Shown here piece by piece: positions 11,161 through 23,340 of a stretch of DNA of 64,000 nucleotides; the stretch's first letter is position 1, and each line of letters begins with the position of its first letter. Origin of the DNA: Timema cristinae. Lineage: Eukaryota; Arthropoda; Insecta; Phasmatodea; Timematidae. Location of the stretch: contig JBCFYV010000012.1 in assembly GCA_039000515.1 (NCBI GenBank), positions 128,102,652-128,166,651 of the forward strand, read 5' to 3'. The notes under the pieces are model-generated. The model did not search any database, was not told where the DNA came from, and saw nothing but the letters and a program-made list of their open reading frames with translations. The translations under genes and the position numbers were made by a program.

Positions 11161-13371
11161 GCTATCTTAGTTAGACTCGTACAATATAAATAATTAAATT
11201 CTGCAGTCTCAAGGCAAAATGAACGAATAATCGCAGTTTCTAGAGATGACAGCGTCTTAGCACGATCGAAGATAGGGAAATGAAGTAATACACATTGTTC
11301 AGAAACATATCAAACACTTGAGCATCCAGTTCACCAAATACCAGATTATAAACACCAAAGCTTATTATTTAATGTATTGCTGTGCGCTGATAGCGCTAGT
11401 TCAACCCTTGCTTGTCCATCACACTGATAATGATCCATCTAAGATCATCTTTTTATGTGGGTGTTGATTATTTTAGTTTTCTATCTTAAAGATATCTTTA
11501 ACTTTGGTATTTGAGTCGGAAAAAAGTGTCAGGTTATTAATCAAAAATACTGAATAATTAGATGGTATATACAGATAATTTTCATATTAGCATTTGACAA
11601 ATTTGGGCCCTCCATTTCATCCAAATCGATCTCAATTCCTACGTTTGCTGCCATTTTGATTTCAAAATTTCTTTAAAGATAGCTGTTACCCTCTCATCTC
11701 TCGAGAATGTGTGAAGTGGAGACGGCCCCGGAAGGAGACAGACAGACAAGTTTCAGTTTTGACCGAGTCAGGATTGCCGCCTGTCTGTCAGTAAATACCT
11801 TGGACATCTCTTCATACACACCTCCAGTAACTCATTATATACGGTGTTTTGTAATCGTTGTAGTGAGTGAGGCAGATGTTTAGTGTAACTGTCGTACAGT
11901 CTGTTCTTGCCCTATTGATTCACCCCGCTCTGAGGTCAATACTCTCGATATACTGTCCAGACTCAGCTAGGTGATCCATGCCATGGGGTGATGTTTCAGT
12001 CTGACTAGCTCGTTGGGTGGTTGTTTATGGGAAGCTGGGCTGTTACCTGAACCTAGCTTTATGAAACTGTTATCAACACCATACAATAGCGATGTTGTCC
12101 TTGATTACACCTAGCGATCCCGTGTTGAAGACTCAAGTCTATCAATGAGCATCTTAACCTGAGGCCGTGGTCCCGATACAGACTGGTCTGTGACCAAGTC
12201 TCGATACTTGGACACAGAGTTCGACAACTTGTGTGAACATAGCAATAACTATCTGAAAGTTCAAGGTCTGCTGTGACCCTTTCCCATTTCGTGCATCCCT
12301 CTGAAACAATCACTATACACCTGCAATATTACTCATTACAGTTTATTAGACAATTCATACATACATTAAATTGATGAGGTTGACCAATGTGCGTATCGGC
12401 TTCCAAATATCTGCATGTTTATAACTTAGGCGATTGTCTTTTTCATTTGTGCGGAATACATAGCTGTGGAACAAACGTATCTTCAAGAATCTTATTGTTT
12501 TAAATTTATTTTTGAAACGTTGTTCCCAAAATAGAAGCATGTACATTAGCCATACTTTTTATACAACTATTCCATCATATTTTTTTAACATGATGAAATA
12601 TCGATAAAATACATATATTTCAAAAAAACTGCCACTCAAAACAAAAATAGAAAATGTAACATTAATAAACATCGATACATTATCTTCAAGGTGTTGAAAA
12701 TTAACATACATTCATCGTTCTCAGAAAACTGGTATTTCCCCATAGACCTGTCCATAGCTAGCGCCCTAACGGTTTCCTGAATCCATTTCTTGTTGACGCG
12801 GAAGGATACGTTGTCGGTTGTAGCCACCACTCTTTCAACCCTCCCCATCATCCCACAATAGTTTTAACTTTCACTCGACAGGCCAAGGCCTAACTGCTGA
12901 TGGTGGAGTATGTGAGCAATTACCGAGAAATCAACCAATGATATCAACAGTTAGCAGTCACATACCCGCATCGGTGGACACGGGGACAAAACAGCTAGAC
13001 TCGTGGTTTCTGGTGATTGAGAAATCAAGGTTAGAAGGGGTTGTTTACTAAACGATTTCCCATCCTATCTCCATGCAAATGCTGGTACATTTCACCAAAG
13101 CTCTACGTTCCCTACATTATAGTGTAAATAGCATGTGGAATTCCGGAGTCCGATGTTTGTTTGCTATAAAGTTAAATTAGGTTAAGTCGTTAGGAGCCAT
13201 AAAAACACGCTAGGCACACGGAACAACATTTTGTTGATGAGTAGTGTTCACACATTTACAAACTGTTAAAGCACGAACGTCCCCGGTGTGTTATGTTATC
13301 TTGTGAGGCGTTGTGAAGGTGGCAGCTCCCAGGGGCAAACTTTCTACGATATCCCGATAAACTTCATTTGT
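11161..13371. other. Intron 1 segment with old dispersed repeats
   Basis: Mostly AT-rich unique sequence. Near 11590-11760 there is a fragment of the type ...GCCATTTTGATTT... followed by CAGACAGACA, a pattern repeated near 19900-20030 and 27290-27370. A decayed + strand SINE-like stretch can be read around 12950-13130. The minus-strand frames at 12059-12313, 12355-12546 and 12636-12851 show no family signature. Confidence 0.35.
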
Positions 13372-14450
13372 GTCACAACAGGTTGTTTGTATCACACCAG
13401 GTTGTTTGTGTCACACCAGGTTGTTTGTATCACAACAGGTTGTTTGTATCACACCAGGTTGTTTGTATCACAACAGGTTGTTTGTATCACAACAGGATGT
13501 TTGTATCACACCAGCTTGTTTGTATCACAACAGGTTGTTTGTATCACAACAGGTTGTTTGTATCACAACAGGATGTTTGTATCCCACCAGGTTGTTTGTA
13601 TCACAACAGCTTGTTTGTATCACAACAGGATGTTTGTATCACAACAGGTTGTTTGTATCACAACAGGTTGTTTGTACCACAACAGCTTGTTTGTATCACA
13701 CCAGGTTGTTTGTATCACAACAGGTTGTTTGTATCACAACAGGTTGTTTGTGTCACACCAGGTTGTTTGTATCACAACAGGTTGTTTGTATCACAACAGG
13801 TTGTTTGTATCACAACAGGATGTTTGTATCACACCAGCTTGTTTGTATCACAACAGGTTGTTTGTATCACAACAGGTTGTTTGTATCACAACAGGATGTT
13901 TGTATCCCACCAGGTTGTTTGTATCACAACAGCTTGTTTGTATCACAACAGGATGTTTGTATCACAACAGGTTGTTTGTATCACAACAGGTTGTTTGTAC
14001 CACAACAGCTTGTTTGTATCACACCAGGTTGTTTGTATCACAACAGGTTGTTTGTATCACAACAGGTTGTTTGTACCACAACAGGTTGTTTGTATCACAA
14101 CAGGTTGTTTGTACCACAACAGGTTGTTTGTACCACAACAGCTTGTTTGTATCACACCAGGTTGTTTGTATCACAACAGGTTGTTTGTATCACAACAGGT
14201 TGTTTGTATCACACCAGGTTGTTTGTACCACAACAGGTTGTTTGTATCACAACAGCTTGTTTGTATCACACCAGGTTGTTTGTATCACAACAGGTTGTTT
14301 GTATCACACCAGCTTGTTTGTGTCACAACAGGTTGTTTGTATCACAACAGGTTGTTTGTATCACACCAGGTTGTTTGTATCACAACAGCTTGTTTGTATC
14401 ACAACAGGTTGTTTGTATCACACCAGCTTGTTTGTATCACAACATGTTGT
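13372..14450 (+). repeat. 19-bp minisatellite, about 57 copies, with 323-bp higher-order repeat
   Basis: The unit is CAGGTTGTTTGTATCACAA with recurrent variants (CAGCTTG, CAGGATG, ACACC, TATCCC, TACCAC). Because 19 is not a multiple of 3, all three + frames read the same 19-residue repeat, giving three overlapping spurious ORFs of 361-398 codons. The variant series starting at 13494 is repeated from 13817, exactly 17 units later. Confidence 0.97.
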
Positions 14451-15769
14451 TATAAACTATATATCCATCAGCCATGTTTACTAAATAAATACAAACTTCA
14501 GAGAAGTTGAGCTACAAATAACAATATATAAAACGTTATTGAATCAGAAAGCCCGACTAAAATTTAAAATAAAGCTTCTAGATGATGGTGTCTATTTTTT
14601 AAAGGTATTTTAAGTTTCATTAAGTGGTAAAAATATGACAAAATCCGTGAACTGAACTTTAGTCCATTTATTCCATTTGAAATTATGGCTTTTAATAACC
14701 AAGCACTCACACACTTAGATGCTAACGTACGAAATATATAGAGAGAGGGAAGAAAATCAACAATTCATCTTGTCAAACTACTTGTTTACCGGATGATAAC
14801 AATTCCCCTCTTCCTCTGACGAGTATAAGCAATCACTATACCTTTTGCGCCTGGACAGCATGGAATTATATTTCAAAATTGAATAAGAAAATATTTAATT
14901 GCCTGAGAAATTAGAACCCATGTTTAACCAAAGAGTAATATTTAATGGACATAATCGGTACATTGCCTTAATAAAATATTTCTTTATATTTAAACTGTTT
15001 TTCCAAGACCAACATCCAACTGGGGTCGATATGGGGGGTTTGTTTTGAAGAGTTTCGAGACCATTGTTTGTGGTTCCAGACTCGAGCTGGAGCTACAAAC
15101 TCCCCAACTTGAGAACTCACTAAATGTCAACGGAGCTCGGGTCCTACAACGTTAACACAAACATCTGGTGCTGTAGACCTCATCCGGGGTCGAACCGGAG
15201 TATCCTTGCTCCGCAGTTGATATACCTCACCACTTGGTCTTGGAGAAGTGGACTAACGGATGAACGACCCGACCAAAGGCGCGCAATTACCAATATTTGA
15301 ACACTTCCAGCTCCAATAGATTTTGTTATCTTGATAGCTGCGTCCCAAAGGGTCTAACGGGTCTGCAAAAGACAGAGACGAGAAGATAAAAGAAAGAGAA
15401 GAGTTCAACGAACGCTGATGTGAGTTACACACACACACACACACAGCATCTTCCTGAATGCGTCCGCCACATGTGTGACCGCAACAAGGGCCCAAGTGCC
15501 ACTCCACACATCCTGACAGGTGTTTTCCCGTCTGGGCATAGCTGAATGTGGTGGGCAAACAGAGGACTGACAGGTGTTTTCTCCACCTGGTCATGGCCGA
15601 AGGTGGTGGTCAACACAGAGACCCATGAGTCACCGGACTCATCCTCCAAAAGCTCAGCCTGGAAGTCTCCAACTTCCTCCGACACAACATAAAAATATGA
15701 ATTGCATAACAATCAGTCAGCCAGAGCTACTTATATTAACATAATTTATATTAGCGAGTCACGCAGTCT
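14451..15769. other. Unannotated intron 1 segment
   Basis: AT-rich at first. A reversed B-box-like GGGGTCGAACCGGAG lies near 15187, a (CA)n microsatellite near 15427-15444, and a local direct duplication of about 60 bp around GACAGGTGTTTTC at 15517 and 15569. No gene recognised. Confidence 0.4.
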
Positions 15770-16217
15770 AACGCTTCACTCTAGAGTTGTAATAGTGAGT
15801 GATGATGGGAGGATAACGCTTCACTCTCGAGCTGTAATAGTGAGTGATGGTGGGAGGATAACGCTTCACTCTCGAGCTGTAATAGTGAGTGATGGTGGGA
15901 GGATAACGCTTCACTCTCGAGCTGTAATAGTGAGTGATGGTGGGAGGATAACGCTTCACTCTCGAGCTGTAATAGTGAGTGATGGTGGGAGGATAACGCT
16001 TCACTCTCGAGCTGTAATAGTGAGTGATGGTGGGAGGATAACGCTTCACTCTCGAGCTGTAATAGTGAGTGATGGTGGGAGGATAACGCTTCACTCTCGA
16101 GCTGTAATAGTGAGTGATGGTGGGAGGATAACGCTTCACTCTCGAGCTGTAATAGTGAGTGATGATGGGAGATAACGCTTCACTCTCGAGCTGTAATAGT
16201 GAGTGATGGTGGGAGGA
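15770..16217 (+). repeat. 45-bp minisatellite, about 10 copies
   Basis: The unit is GGATAACGCTTCACTCTCGA then GCTGTAATAGTGAGTGATGG and TGGGA. One unit near 16167 lacks a base. The 15-codon period opens frames on both strands (15702-16175 and 15768-16139). Each unit has a GTGAGT donor-like hexamer. Confidence 0.97.
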
Positions 16218-17600
16218 GGGGTACGAATCCGGACGGGTGTGTTTCCCATAAATACTTTATTTTTAACTCTCCCTCCAACAATTATGGTACATTCCTTTAA
16301 AATAATACATGGCCATCCTTTATCCAACTAGCATAATTAATGCGTGCGTACAACCGGACGGGTGGTAAGACGTGGTGGAAAAAGCTTCTCCCCCCCCCCT
16401 TAAAAAAATTAATTTTATCCCAGGGTTCATTGTGTGGGTGAAATATTGCTCAATTGTTCGGTCTCGGTAATATTGTATTGTATTGTATTGTATTGTATTG
16501 TAATCAAGACTGAGCTTATTTAGGATTACGTATTACAATTACAATGACGCGCGTTCTCGGTTTTTAAAATGCTACTCACATTATTTATTTTACATCAAAT
16601 TAAAACAAAAATAAATCTTATTGGTGTGAGTGTGCCCTTCACTAAGAAGCAACCCCCATCCCCACCCCCCTACCCAGCAGCTTGTCCAGTTCTCGATCTG
16701 TCTCGACCTAGTCGAAATGAACTGTAAGCCATTTGTGAGGAAGAAATAAATAACAAACATATTATCGGGTGTCAGCTTATGGCCCTGTGAACAGCCAGCG
16801 AGGAGTACTTCCCAGAAACAAACTTTACAACTGTCTTTATATATAAATGGAACAAGTTTATATTTACTAAACCTGGTCTGGTGGAACATTGACGAGTGGT
16901 TCAGGGTTTGAGTCCCAGCCGAGTAATGGGAAGTGACATATTTGACCAATCTTTATTGTATACCTATTTATCCTGTACATTAAAACGCTCTTGTAAATCT
17001 GTCCGGGTAGATCCTCAATGACTGAATATTGTGTAAATGAGCGCCAGCAAGGAAGATGCCAGTCTTGTATATTGAGACCGCCAGTACTTGACGTTACAGC
17101 GTCACCTGGATATATTGACAAGACGTCTGACCTCCGACACCTTACTTGGTCAGCATTGCGCCTTCAAGCTGGTCAACATTACCGCCCTATTGTCAAGAGA
17201 AGCGGTCTTCATGCTAAATGCAATTTAAGTGGACAAAACTTTAATTGCTCGAATTGCTGCATTTTTATTTTGCTATGATAAATTGGTGTACGGGGGTCTG
17301 AGTGTTGTGTATGCTCTAGAGTCAGGTGAAGGTGGGATGGGAGGGAATATAATTTCAGGTCCTTATTTTTTTGACCAAAATAAGTATATAGTTCTTGAGT
17401 AAGTACATTTATTTAGTTTAATTTTCACCTCATAGAGGACCTATTGTAAATACATTAAGAAAATGGCGTAATTTGACCGGGAGTTTCTTTTCTTCAGTCG
17501 AAAATTTAAAAATAAACGCCGTTAGATAAATGAGTATGTTACATTGTATGTAGCCCTGTCAGGCGGGATGTGGGTCAACACGTTGCAGGGGTATGCTTTT
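16218..17600. other. Unannotated intron 1 segment with simple repeats
   Basis: Contains a (TATTG)n pentanucleotide run at about 16470-16502 and a B-box-like GGGTTTGAGTCCCAGC at about 16906. At 17325-17400 there is a diverged fragment of the foldback element that follows (shared TTTTGACCAAA core). The open frames here have no recognisable family. Confidence 0.4.
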
Positions 17601-17604
17601 CTCA

Positions 17605-18000
17605 ATTAAGCAGGGGTGGGAGGAGTTGAAGGAAGAAGCCAGTGTTTTTCTAGTTTTTATGGCAAAACACTTTTTTTTGACCAAACTAAATAAAATATTG
17701 CTCCATAACGAACCTAGAATTTGATTTTCTTCCCGTAGTGACCTCAAAATTTCTTGAATATCTGTCGAGAATGTTCTGGAATTTAATGACAACTTTTTAT
17801 TTAATTAAAAAAGTTTCTCATCTGATGCGGTGTTGCTCAACAAAAATATTCAACAACTGTTGATATTAACACGTGAAGAAAATCAAATTCTAGGTTCGTA
17901 CTGGAGCAATATTTTATTTAGTTTGGTCAAAAAAAAGTGTTTTGCCATAAAAACTAGAAAAACACTGGCTTCTTCCTTCAACTCCCCCCACCCCACCTTA
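17605..18000. mobile_element. Foldback element with ~117-bp inverted arms
   Basis: The left arm (about 17625-17735) and right arm (about 17875-17990) are near-perfect reverse complements, with GAAGAAAATCAAATTCTAGG at the inner ends and CACTGGCTTCTTCCTTCAAC at the outer ends. The spacer is about 140 bp. Both arms encode the same short peptide-like reading in opposite directions (open frames 17559-17792 and 17830-18021), a consequence of the inverted repeat. A diverged third copy of the arm lies at about 27995-28150. Confidence 0.75.
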
Positions 18001-18057
18001 AAACAGTTTATTTGGTATTAATTAGTAGTTTTGTGAAGAGTAAATCCCGCTCCTTCA

Positions 18058-19626
18058 CGTTACTACTGCTACTACTGTTACTACTGTTACTACTGCTACT
18101 ACTGCTACTACTGTTACTACTGTTACTACTGTTACTACTGTTACTACTGTTACTACTGCTACTACTGTTACTACTGTTACTACTGTTACTACTGTTACTA
18201 CTGCTACTACTGCTACTACTATTACTACTGCTACTACTGTTACTACTGCTACTACTGCTACTACTGTTACTACTGTTACTACTCCTACTACAGTTACGAC
18301 TGTTACTACTGTTACTACTGCTACTACTGTTACTACTGCTACTACAGTTACTACTGTTACTACTGCTACTACAGTTACTACTGCTACTACTGCTACTACT
18401 GTTACTACTGTTACTACTGTTACTACTGCTACTACTGTTACTACTGTTACTACTGTTACTACTGCTACTACTGCTACTACTGTTACTACTGCTACTACTG
18501 TTACTACTGCTACTACTGCTACTACTGCTACTACTGTTACTACTGTTACTACTGCTACTACTGTTACTACTCCTACTACAGTTACTACTGTTACTACTGT
18601 TACTACTGTTACTACTGCTACTACTGCTACTACTGTTACTACTGTTACTACTGCTACTACTGTTACTACTGTTACTACTCCTACTACAGTTACTACTGTT
18701 ACTACTGCTACTACTGCTACTACTGCTACTACTGTTACTACTGTTACTACTGTTACTACTCCTACTACATTTACTACTGTTACTACTGTTACTACTGTTA
18801 CTACTGCTACTACTGCTACTACTGTTACTACTCCTACTACAGTTACGACTGTTACTACTGTTACTACTGCTACTACTGTTACTACTGTTACTACTGCTAC
18901 TACTGTTACTACTCCTACTACAGTTACTACTGTTACTACTGTTACTACTGCTACTACTGTTACTACTGCTACTACTGTTACTACTGTTACTACTCCTACT
19001 ACAGTTACTACTGTTACTACTGTTACTACTGCTACTACTGTTACTACTGTTACTACTGCTACTACTGTTACTACTGTTACTACTGCTACTACTGTTACTA
19101 CTCCTACTACAGTTACTACTGTTACTACTGATACTACTGTTACTACTGTTACTACTGCTACTACTGTTACTACTGTTACTACTGTTACTACTGCTACTAC
19201 TGTTACTACTGTTACTACTGCTACTACTGTTACTACTGCTACTACTGTTACTACTGCTACTACTGTTACTACTCCTACTACAGTTACTACTGTTACTACT
19301 GCTACTACTGCTACTACTGTTACTACTGCTACTACTGTTACTACTCCTACTACAGTTACTACTGCTACTACTGTTACTACTGCTACTACTGCTACTACTG
19401 TTACTACTGCTACTACTGTTACTACTGCTACTACTGTTACTACTCCTACTACAGTTACTACTGCTACTACTGTTACTACTGTTAACTACTCCTACTACAG
19501 TTACTACTGTTACTACTGCTACTACTGTTACTACTGTTACTACTGTTACTACTGTTACTACTGCTACTACTGTTACTACTGTTACTACTGCTACTACTGT
19601 TACTACTGTTACTACTCCTACTACAG
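18058..19626 (+). repeat. 9-bp (ACTACTGYT)n array, about 1.57 kb
   Basis: Continuous triplet-like array of ACTACTGTT and ACTACTGCT, punctuated by ACTCCTACTACAGTT at irregular intervals. One frame reads poly-leucine for over 450 residues and another reads Thr-Thr-Val/Ala. The single frameshift is an extra A near 19485. The 548-codon ORF at 18012-19658 is an artefact of the 9-bp period. Confidence 0.97.
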
Positions 19627-20470
19627 TTTTAAAATTTATCTTTGGATTCCAAGTTTAAATATTTCTAATAAATTATTTTTGTAATTGAAGTTGATATTTT
19701 TCCTCGATGATCAGGTTTGACAGAAAGCCACCTAACACTGTATTAAATATTACATTATATTCACAGATAATAGCCATTGTTCTTATGGTTTAAGCCGTCA
19801 GTCTCACTATATGAGTCAAAATTCAAAAACAAACACTCTCTGTGTTCAATAGATCGCTTAAAAATGTTAATTAAAATCCCTTGAGATCGGCCAATAAACG
19901 GAAACCCTTTTAGCGGCCACCATCTTAAAACGGATGTTCATATTGAAAGTTGTGCACAAGCCTAGGCTCAAAAATGTGCCTGCATAATTTGGTTGAAATC
20001 GGTCATTTCTGAACATACCTCCTACAGACAGACGAGATGCTAAATAGTCACGTTAAAACAGGGCATGGCTACACTCACTCATGTATTTATCATACAATTT
20101 CTAAACCTACAGATAATATCGTAGCATGACTTACAAACTAACGAAAGGTTGTCCCATTGAGAGCCCGTAGACAAATAGTAAATATCTTGGTGAACATAGC
20201 TTGGAATAGAACCAGGGGTCCTTAGATTCATGGTTGGACGCTCTAACCACTCGGGCACTCAAGTACTGTTATTTGTTCCCACCACCCATACCAATTGGGG
20301 TTCCACGCTAGTGCTGGTGCATTTCTTCTGAAGTACCCACCTCATCTTTATCTTCTAAATTAATCCTTGAGCCATAATAATCCAAATAACAGTTTTCCCA
20401 GCTGATATAGCAACAATCAAACAACTCTCTGTGGTGGACACGCGGTTTAAGCGTCAGGCTCATTTAGTCT
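19627..20470. other. Intron 1 segment with SINE head fragment
   Basis: Carries a dispersed repeat ending in CAGACAGACGAG near 20030. The reverse strand of about 20205-20275 reads like a tRNA-derived SINE head: an A-box-like CCGAGTGGTTAGAGCG, then B-box-like CTGGTTCTATTCC. A reversed SINE-middle piece follows near 20280-20350. Confidence 0.5.
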
Positions 20471-22290
20471 AGTTATCTGGTGACAGGACACCTTTCTCCT
20501 CCATGTTATCTGGTGACAGGACACCTTTCTCCTCCATGTTTTCTGGTGACAGGACACCTTTCTCCTCTATGTTTTCTGGTGACAGGACACCTTTCTCCTC
20601 CATGTTTTCTGGTGACAGGACACCTTTCTACTCCATGTTATCTGGTGACAGGACACCTTTCTCCTCTATGTTTTCTGGTGACAGGACACCTTTCTCCTCT
20701 ATGTTTTCTGGTGACAGGACACCTTTCTCCTCCATGTTTTCTGGTGACAGGACACCTTTCTACTCCATGTTATCTGGTGACAGGACACCTTTCTCCTCTA
20801 TGTTTTCTGGTGACAGGACACCTTTCTCCTCTATGTTTTCTGGTGACAGGACACCTTTCTCCTCCATGTTTTCTGGTGACAGGACACCTTTCTACTCCAT
20901 GTTATCTGGTGACAGGACACCTTTCTCCTCTATGTTTTCTGGTGACAGGACACCTTTCTCCTCTATGTTTTCTGGTGACAGGACACCTTTCTCCTCCATG
21001 TTATCTGGTGACAGGACACCTTTCTCCTCTATGTTTTCTGGTGACAGGACACCTTTCTCCTCCATGTTTTCTGGTGACAGGACACCTTTCTCCTCTATGT
21101 TTTCTGGTGACAGGACACCTTTCTCCTCTATGTTTTCTGGTGACAGGACACCTTTCTCCTCCATGTTATCTGGTGACAGGACACCTTTCTCCTCTATGTT
21201 TTCTAGTGACAGGACACCTTTCTCCTCCATGTTTTCTGGTGACAGGACACCTTTCTACTCCATGTTATCTGGTGACAGGACACCTTTCTCCTCTATGTTT
21301 TCTGGTGACAGGACACCTTTCTCCTCCATGTTATCTGGTGACAGGACACCTTTCTCCTCTATGTTTTCTGGTGACAGGACACCTTTCTACTCCATGTTAT
21401 CTGGTGACAGGACACCTTTATCCTCTATGTTTTCTGGTGACAGGACACCTTTCTACTCCATGTTATCTGGTGACAGAACACCTTTCTCCTCTATGTTTTC
21501 TGGTGACAGGACACCTTTCTCCTCCATGTTATCTGGTGACAGGACACCTTTCTCCTCCATGTTTTCTGGTGACAGGACACCTTTCTACTCCATGTTATCT
21601 GGTGACAGGACACCTTTCTCCTCTATGTTTTCTGGTGACAGGACACCTTTCTCCTCCATGTTTTCTGGTGACAGGACACCTTTCTCCTCCATGTTTTCTG
21701 GTGACAGGACACCTTTCTCCTCCATGTTTTCTGGTGACAGGACACCTTTCTCCTCCATGTTATCTGGTGACAGGACACCTTTCTCCTCCATGTTTTCTGG
21801 TGACAGGACACCTTTCTACTCCATGTTATCTGGTGACAGGACACCTTTCTCCTCTATGTTTTCTGGTGACAGGACACCTTTCTCCTCTATGTTTTCTGGT
21901 GACAGGACACCTTTCTCCTCCATGTTTTCTGGTGACAGGACACCTTTCTCCTCCATGTTTTCTGGTGACAGGACACCTTTCTCCTCCATGTTTTCTGGTG
22001 ACAGGACACCTTTCTCCTCTATGTTTTCTGGTGACAGGACACCTTTCTCCTCCATGTTATCTGGTGACAGGACACCTTTCTCCTCCATGTTTTCTGGTGA
22101 CAGGACACCTTTCTACTCCATGTTATCTGGTGACAGGACACCTTTCTCCTCTATGTTTTCTGGTGACAGGACACCTTTCTCCTCCATGTTTTCTGGTGAC
22201 AGGACACCTTTCTCCTCCATGTTTTCTGGTGACAGGACACCTTTCTCCTCCATGTTTTCTGGTGACAGGACACCTTTCTCCTCCATGTTT
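20471..22290 (+). repeat. 33-bp minisatellite, about 55 copies
   Basis: The unit is TTCTGGTGACAGGACACCTT then TCTCCTCCATGTT. Common variants are TCCTCTATG, TACTCCATG and ATGTTATC. The 11-codon period leaves several frames open on both strands (two + strand ORFs over 600 codons), none of them a gene. Variant strings recur in blocks of four to five units, so the array grew partly by block duplication. Confidence 0.98.
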
Positions 22291-22852
22291 TTAAACAACA
22301 AAACACTTGTTAAAATAGCTTGGTATCTCTGGAGGTCCATGACGCGTCTCACCCATAAAGTTGGTCGTTCTAAAACGCCCTCCAACACTAGTTACACTTA
22401 TCACCGCTAGGATACTCCACGGGTCCCCGTTTTAACGACGAATGATGAGCGGCGCTCGTTACGAGAATAATGAGGGGACAAAGTATTGAAAGAGAGAGAG
22501 AGAGATTGGTAGACTAAGAGTGGGAGAGAGAAAGACGGAGTCACGAAGAAAATGTAGGACAAAGAGAGAACAAAGATGGGGGAAGGTTTTGAGTTCGTTT
22601 GTTGCGAAGATTTGATGAGAAGTGAAAATGATTTTGAGGTTCATTCCACCCTTTCCACCCCCTTAGTACGTGACAAAATAGTTAGACCAGATGGAATATG
22701 GTAAGGGGTACATTAGTGGGGAGGGGGGCTCTCTGGGGAATCTTTAGGAGGACCTTTTCAGGAACACAGCCTGTTTTTTATCATCACCATCTTTTTGTTT
22801 AGTTTTAATGAGAAATAGGGAAGAATGACTTCATAAAGAGGGGTCATTACAC
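22291..22852. other. Unannotated intron 1 segment
   Basis: Purine-rich stretch with a short (GA)n run near 22490-22504. Nothing else recognised. Confidence 0.4.
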
Positions 22853-23340
22853 AACAGGCTACATATGACCACGTGTAGTTTACACAACAAACTACGGTCA
22901 TTACACAACAGGCTACATATGACCACGTGTAGTTACACAACAAACTACGGTCTTTAAACACAAAGCTTAACTTTATGACCACCGGTTGATGTCGACTCAC
23001 GACTAAATTTACGGTCATTCAACAGGCTACATATGACCACGTGTAGTTTACACAACAAACTACGGTCATTACTCAACAGGCTACATATGACCACGTGTAG
23101 TTTACACAACAAACTACGGTCATTACACAACAGGCTACATATGACCACGTGTAGTTTACACAACAAACTACGGTCATTACACAACAGGCTACATATGACC
23201 ACGTGTAGTTTACACAACAAACTACGGTCATTAAACAACAGGCTACATATGACCACGTGTAGTTTACACAACAAACTACGGTCATTACTCAACAGGCTAC
23301 ATATGACCATGTGTAGTTTACACAACAAACTACGGTCATT
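22853..23340 (+). repeat. 54-bp minisatellite with paired E-boxes, about 8 copies
   Basis: The unit begins GGCTACATATGACCACGTGT and continues AGTTTACACAACAAACTACG then GTCATTACACAACA. Spacing is 54 bp. About 70 bp of unrelated sequence (22943-23012) interrupts the array after two copies. Each unit holds a CATATG and a CACGTG hexamer; one late copy has CATGTG instead. Confidence 0.95.

Noticed and set aside
13288..14510. Three overlapping Cys/Tyr-rich ORFs
   Set aside because: All three frames give the same 19-residue repeat because the DNA unit is 19 bp; this cannot be coding selection.
18012..19658. A 548-codon leucine-rich ORF as a gene
   Set aside because: It is entirely the 9-bp ACTACTGYT array read in one frame; other frames are equally open and no start context, domain or splice structure supports it.
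20480..22410. Two overlapping ORFs of over 600 codons as repetitive secreted or structural proteins
   Set aside because: The 33-bp period is a codon multiple, so several frames on both strands are open at once. Variants do not favour any frame, and the region is inside an AP-2 intron.
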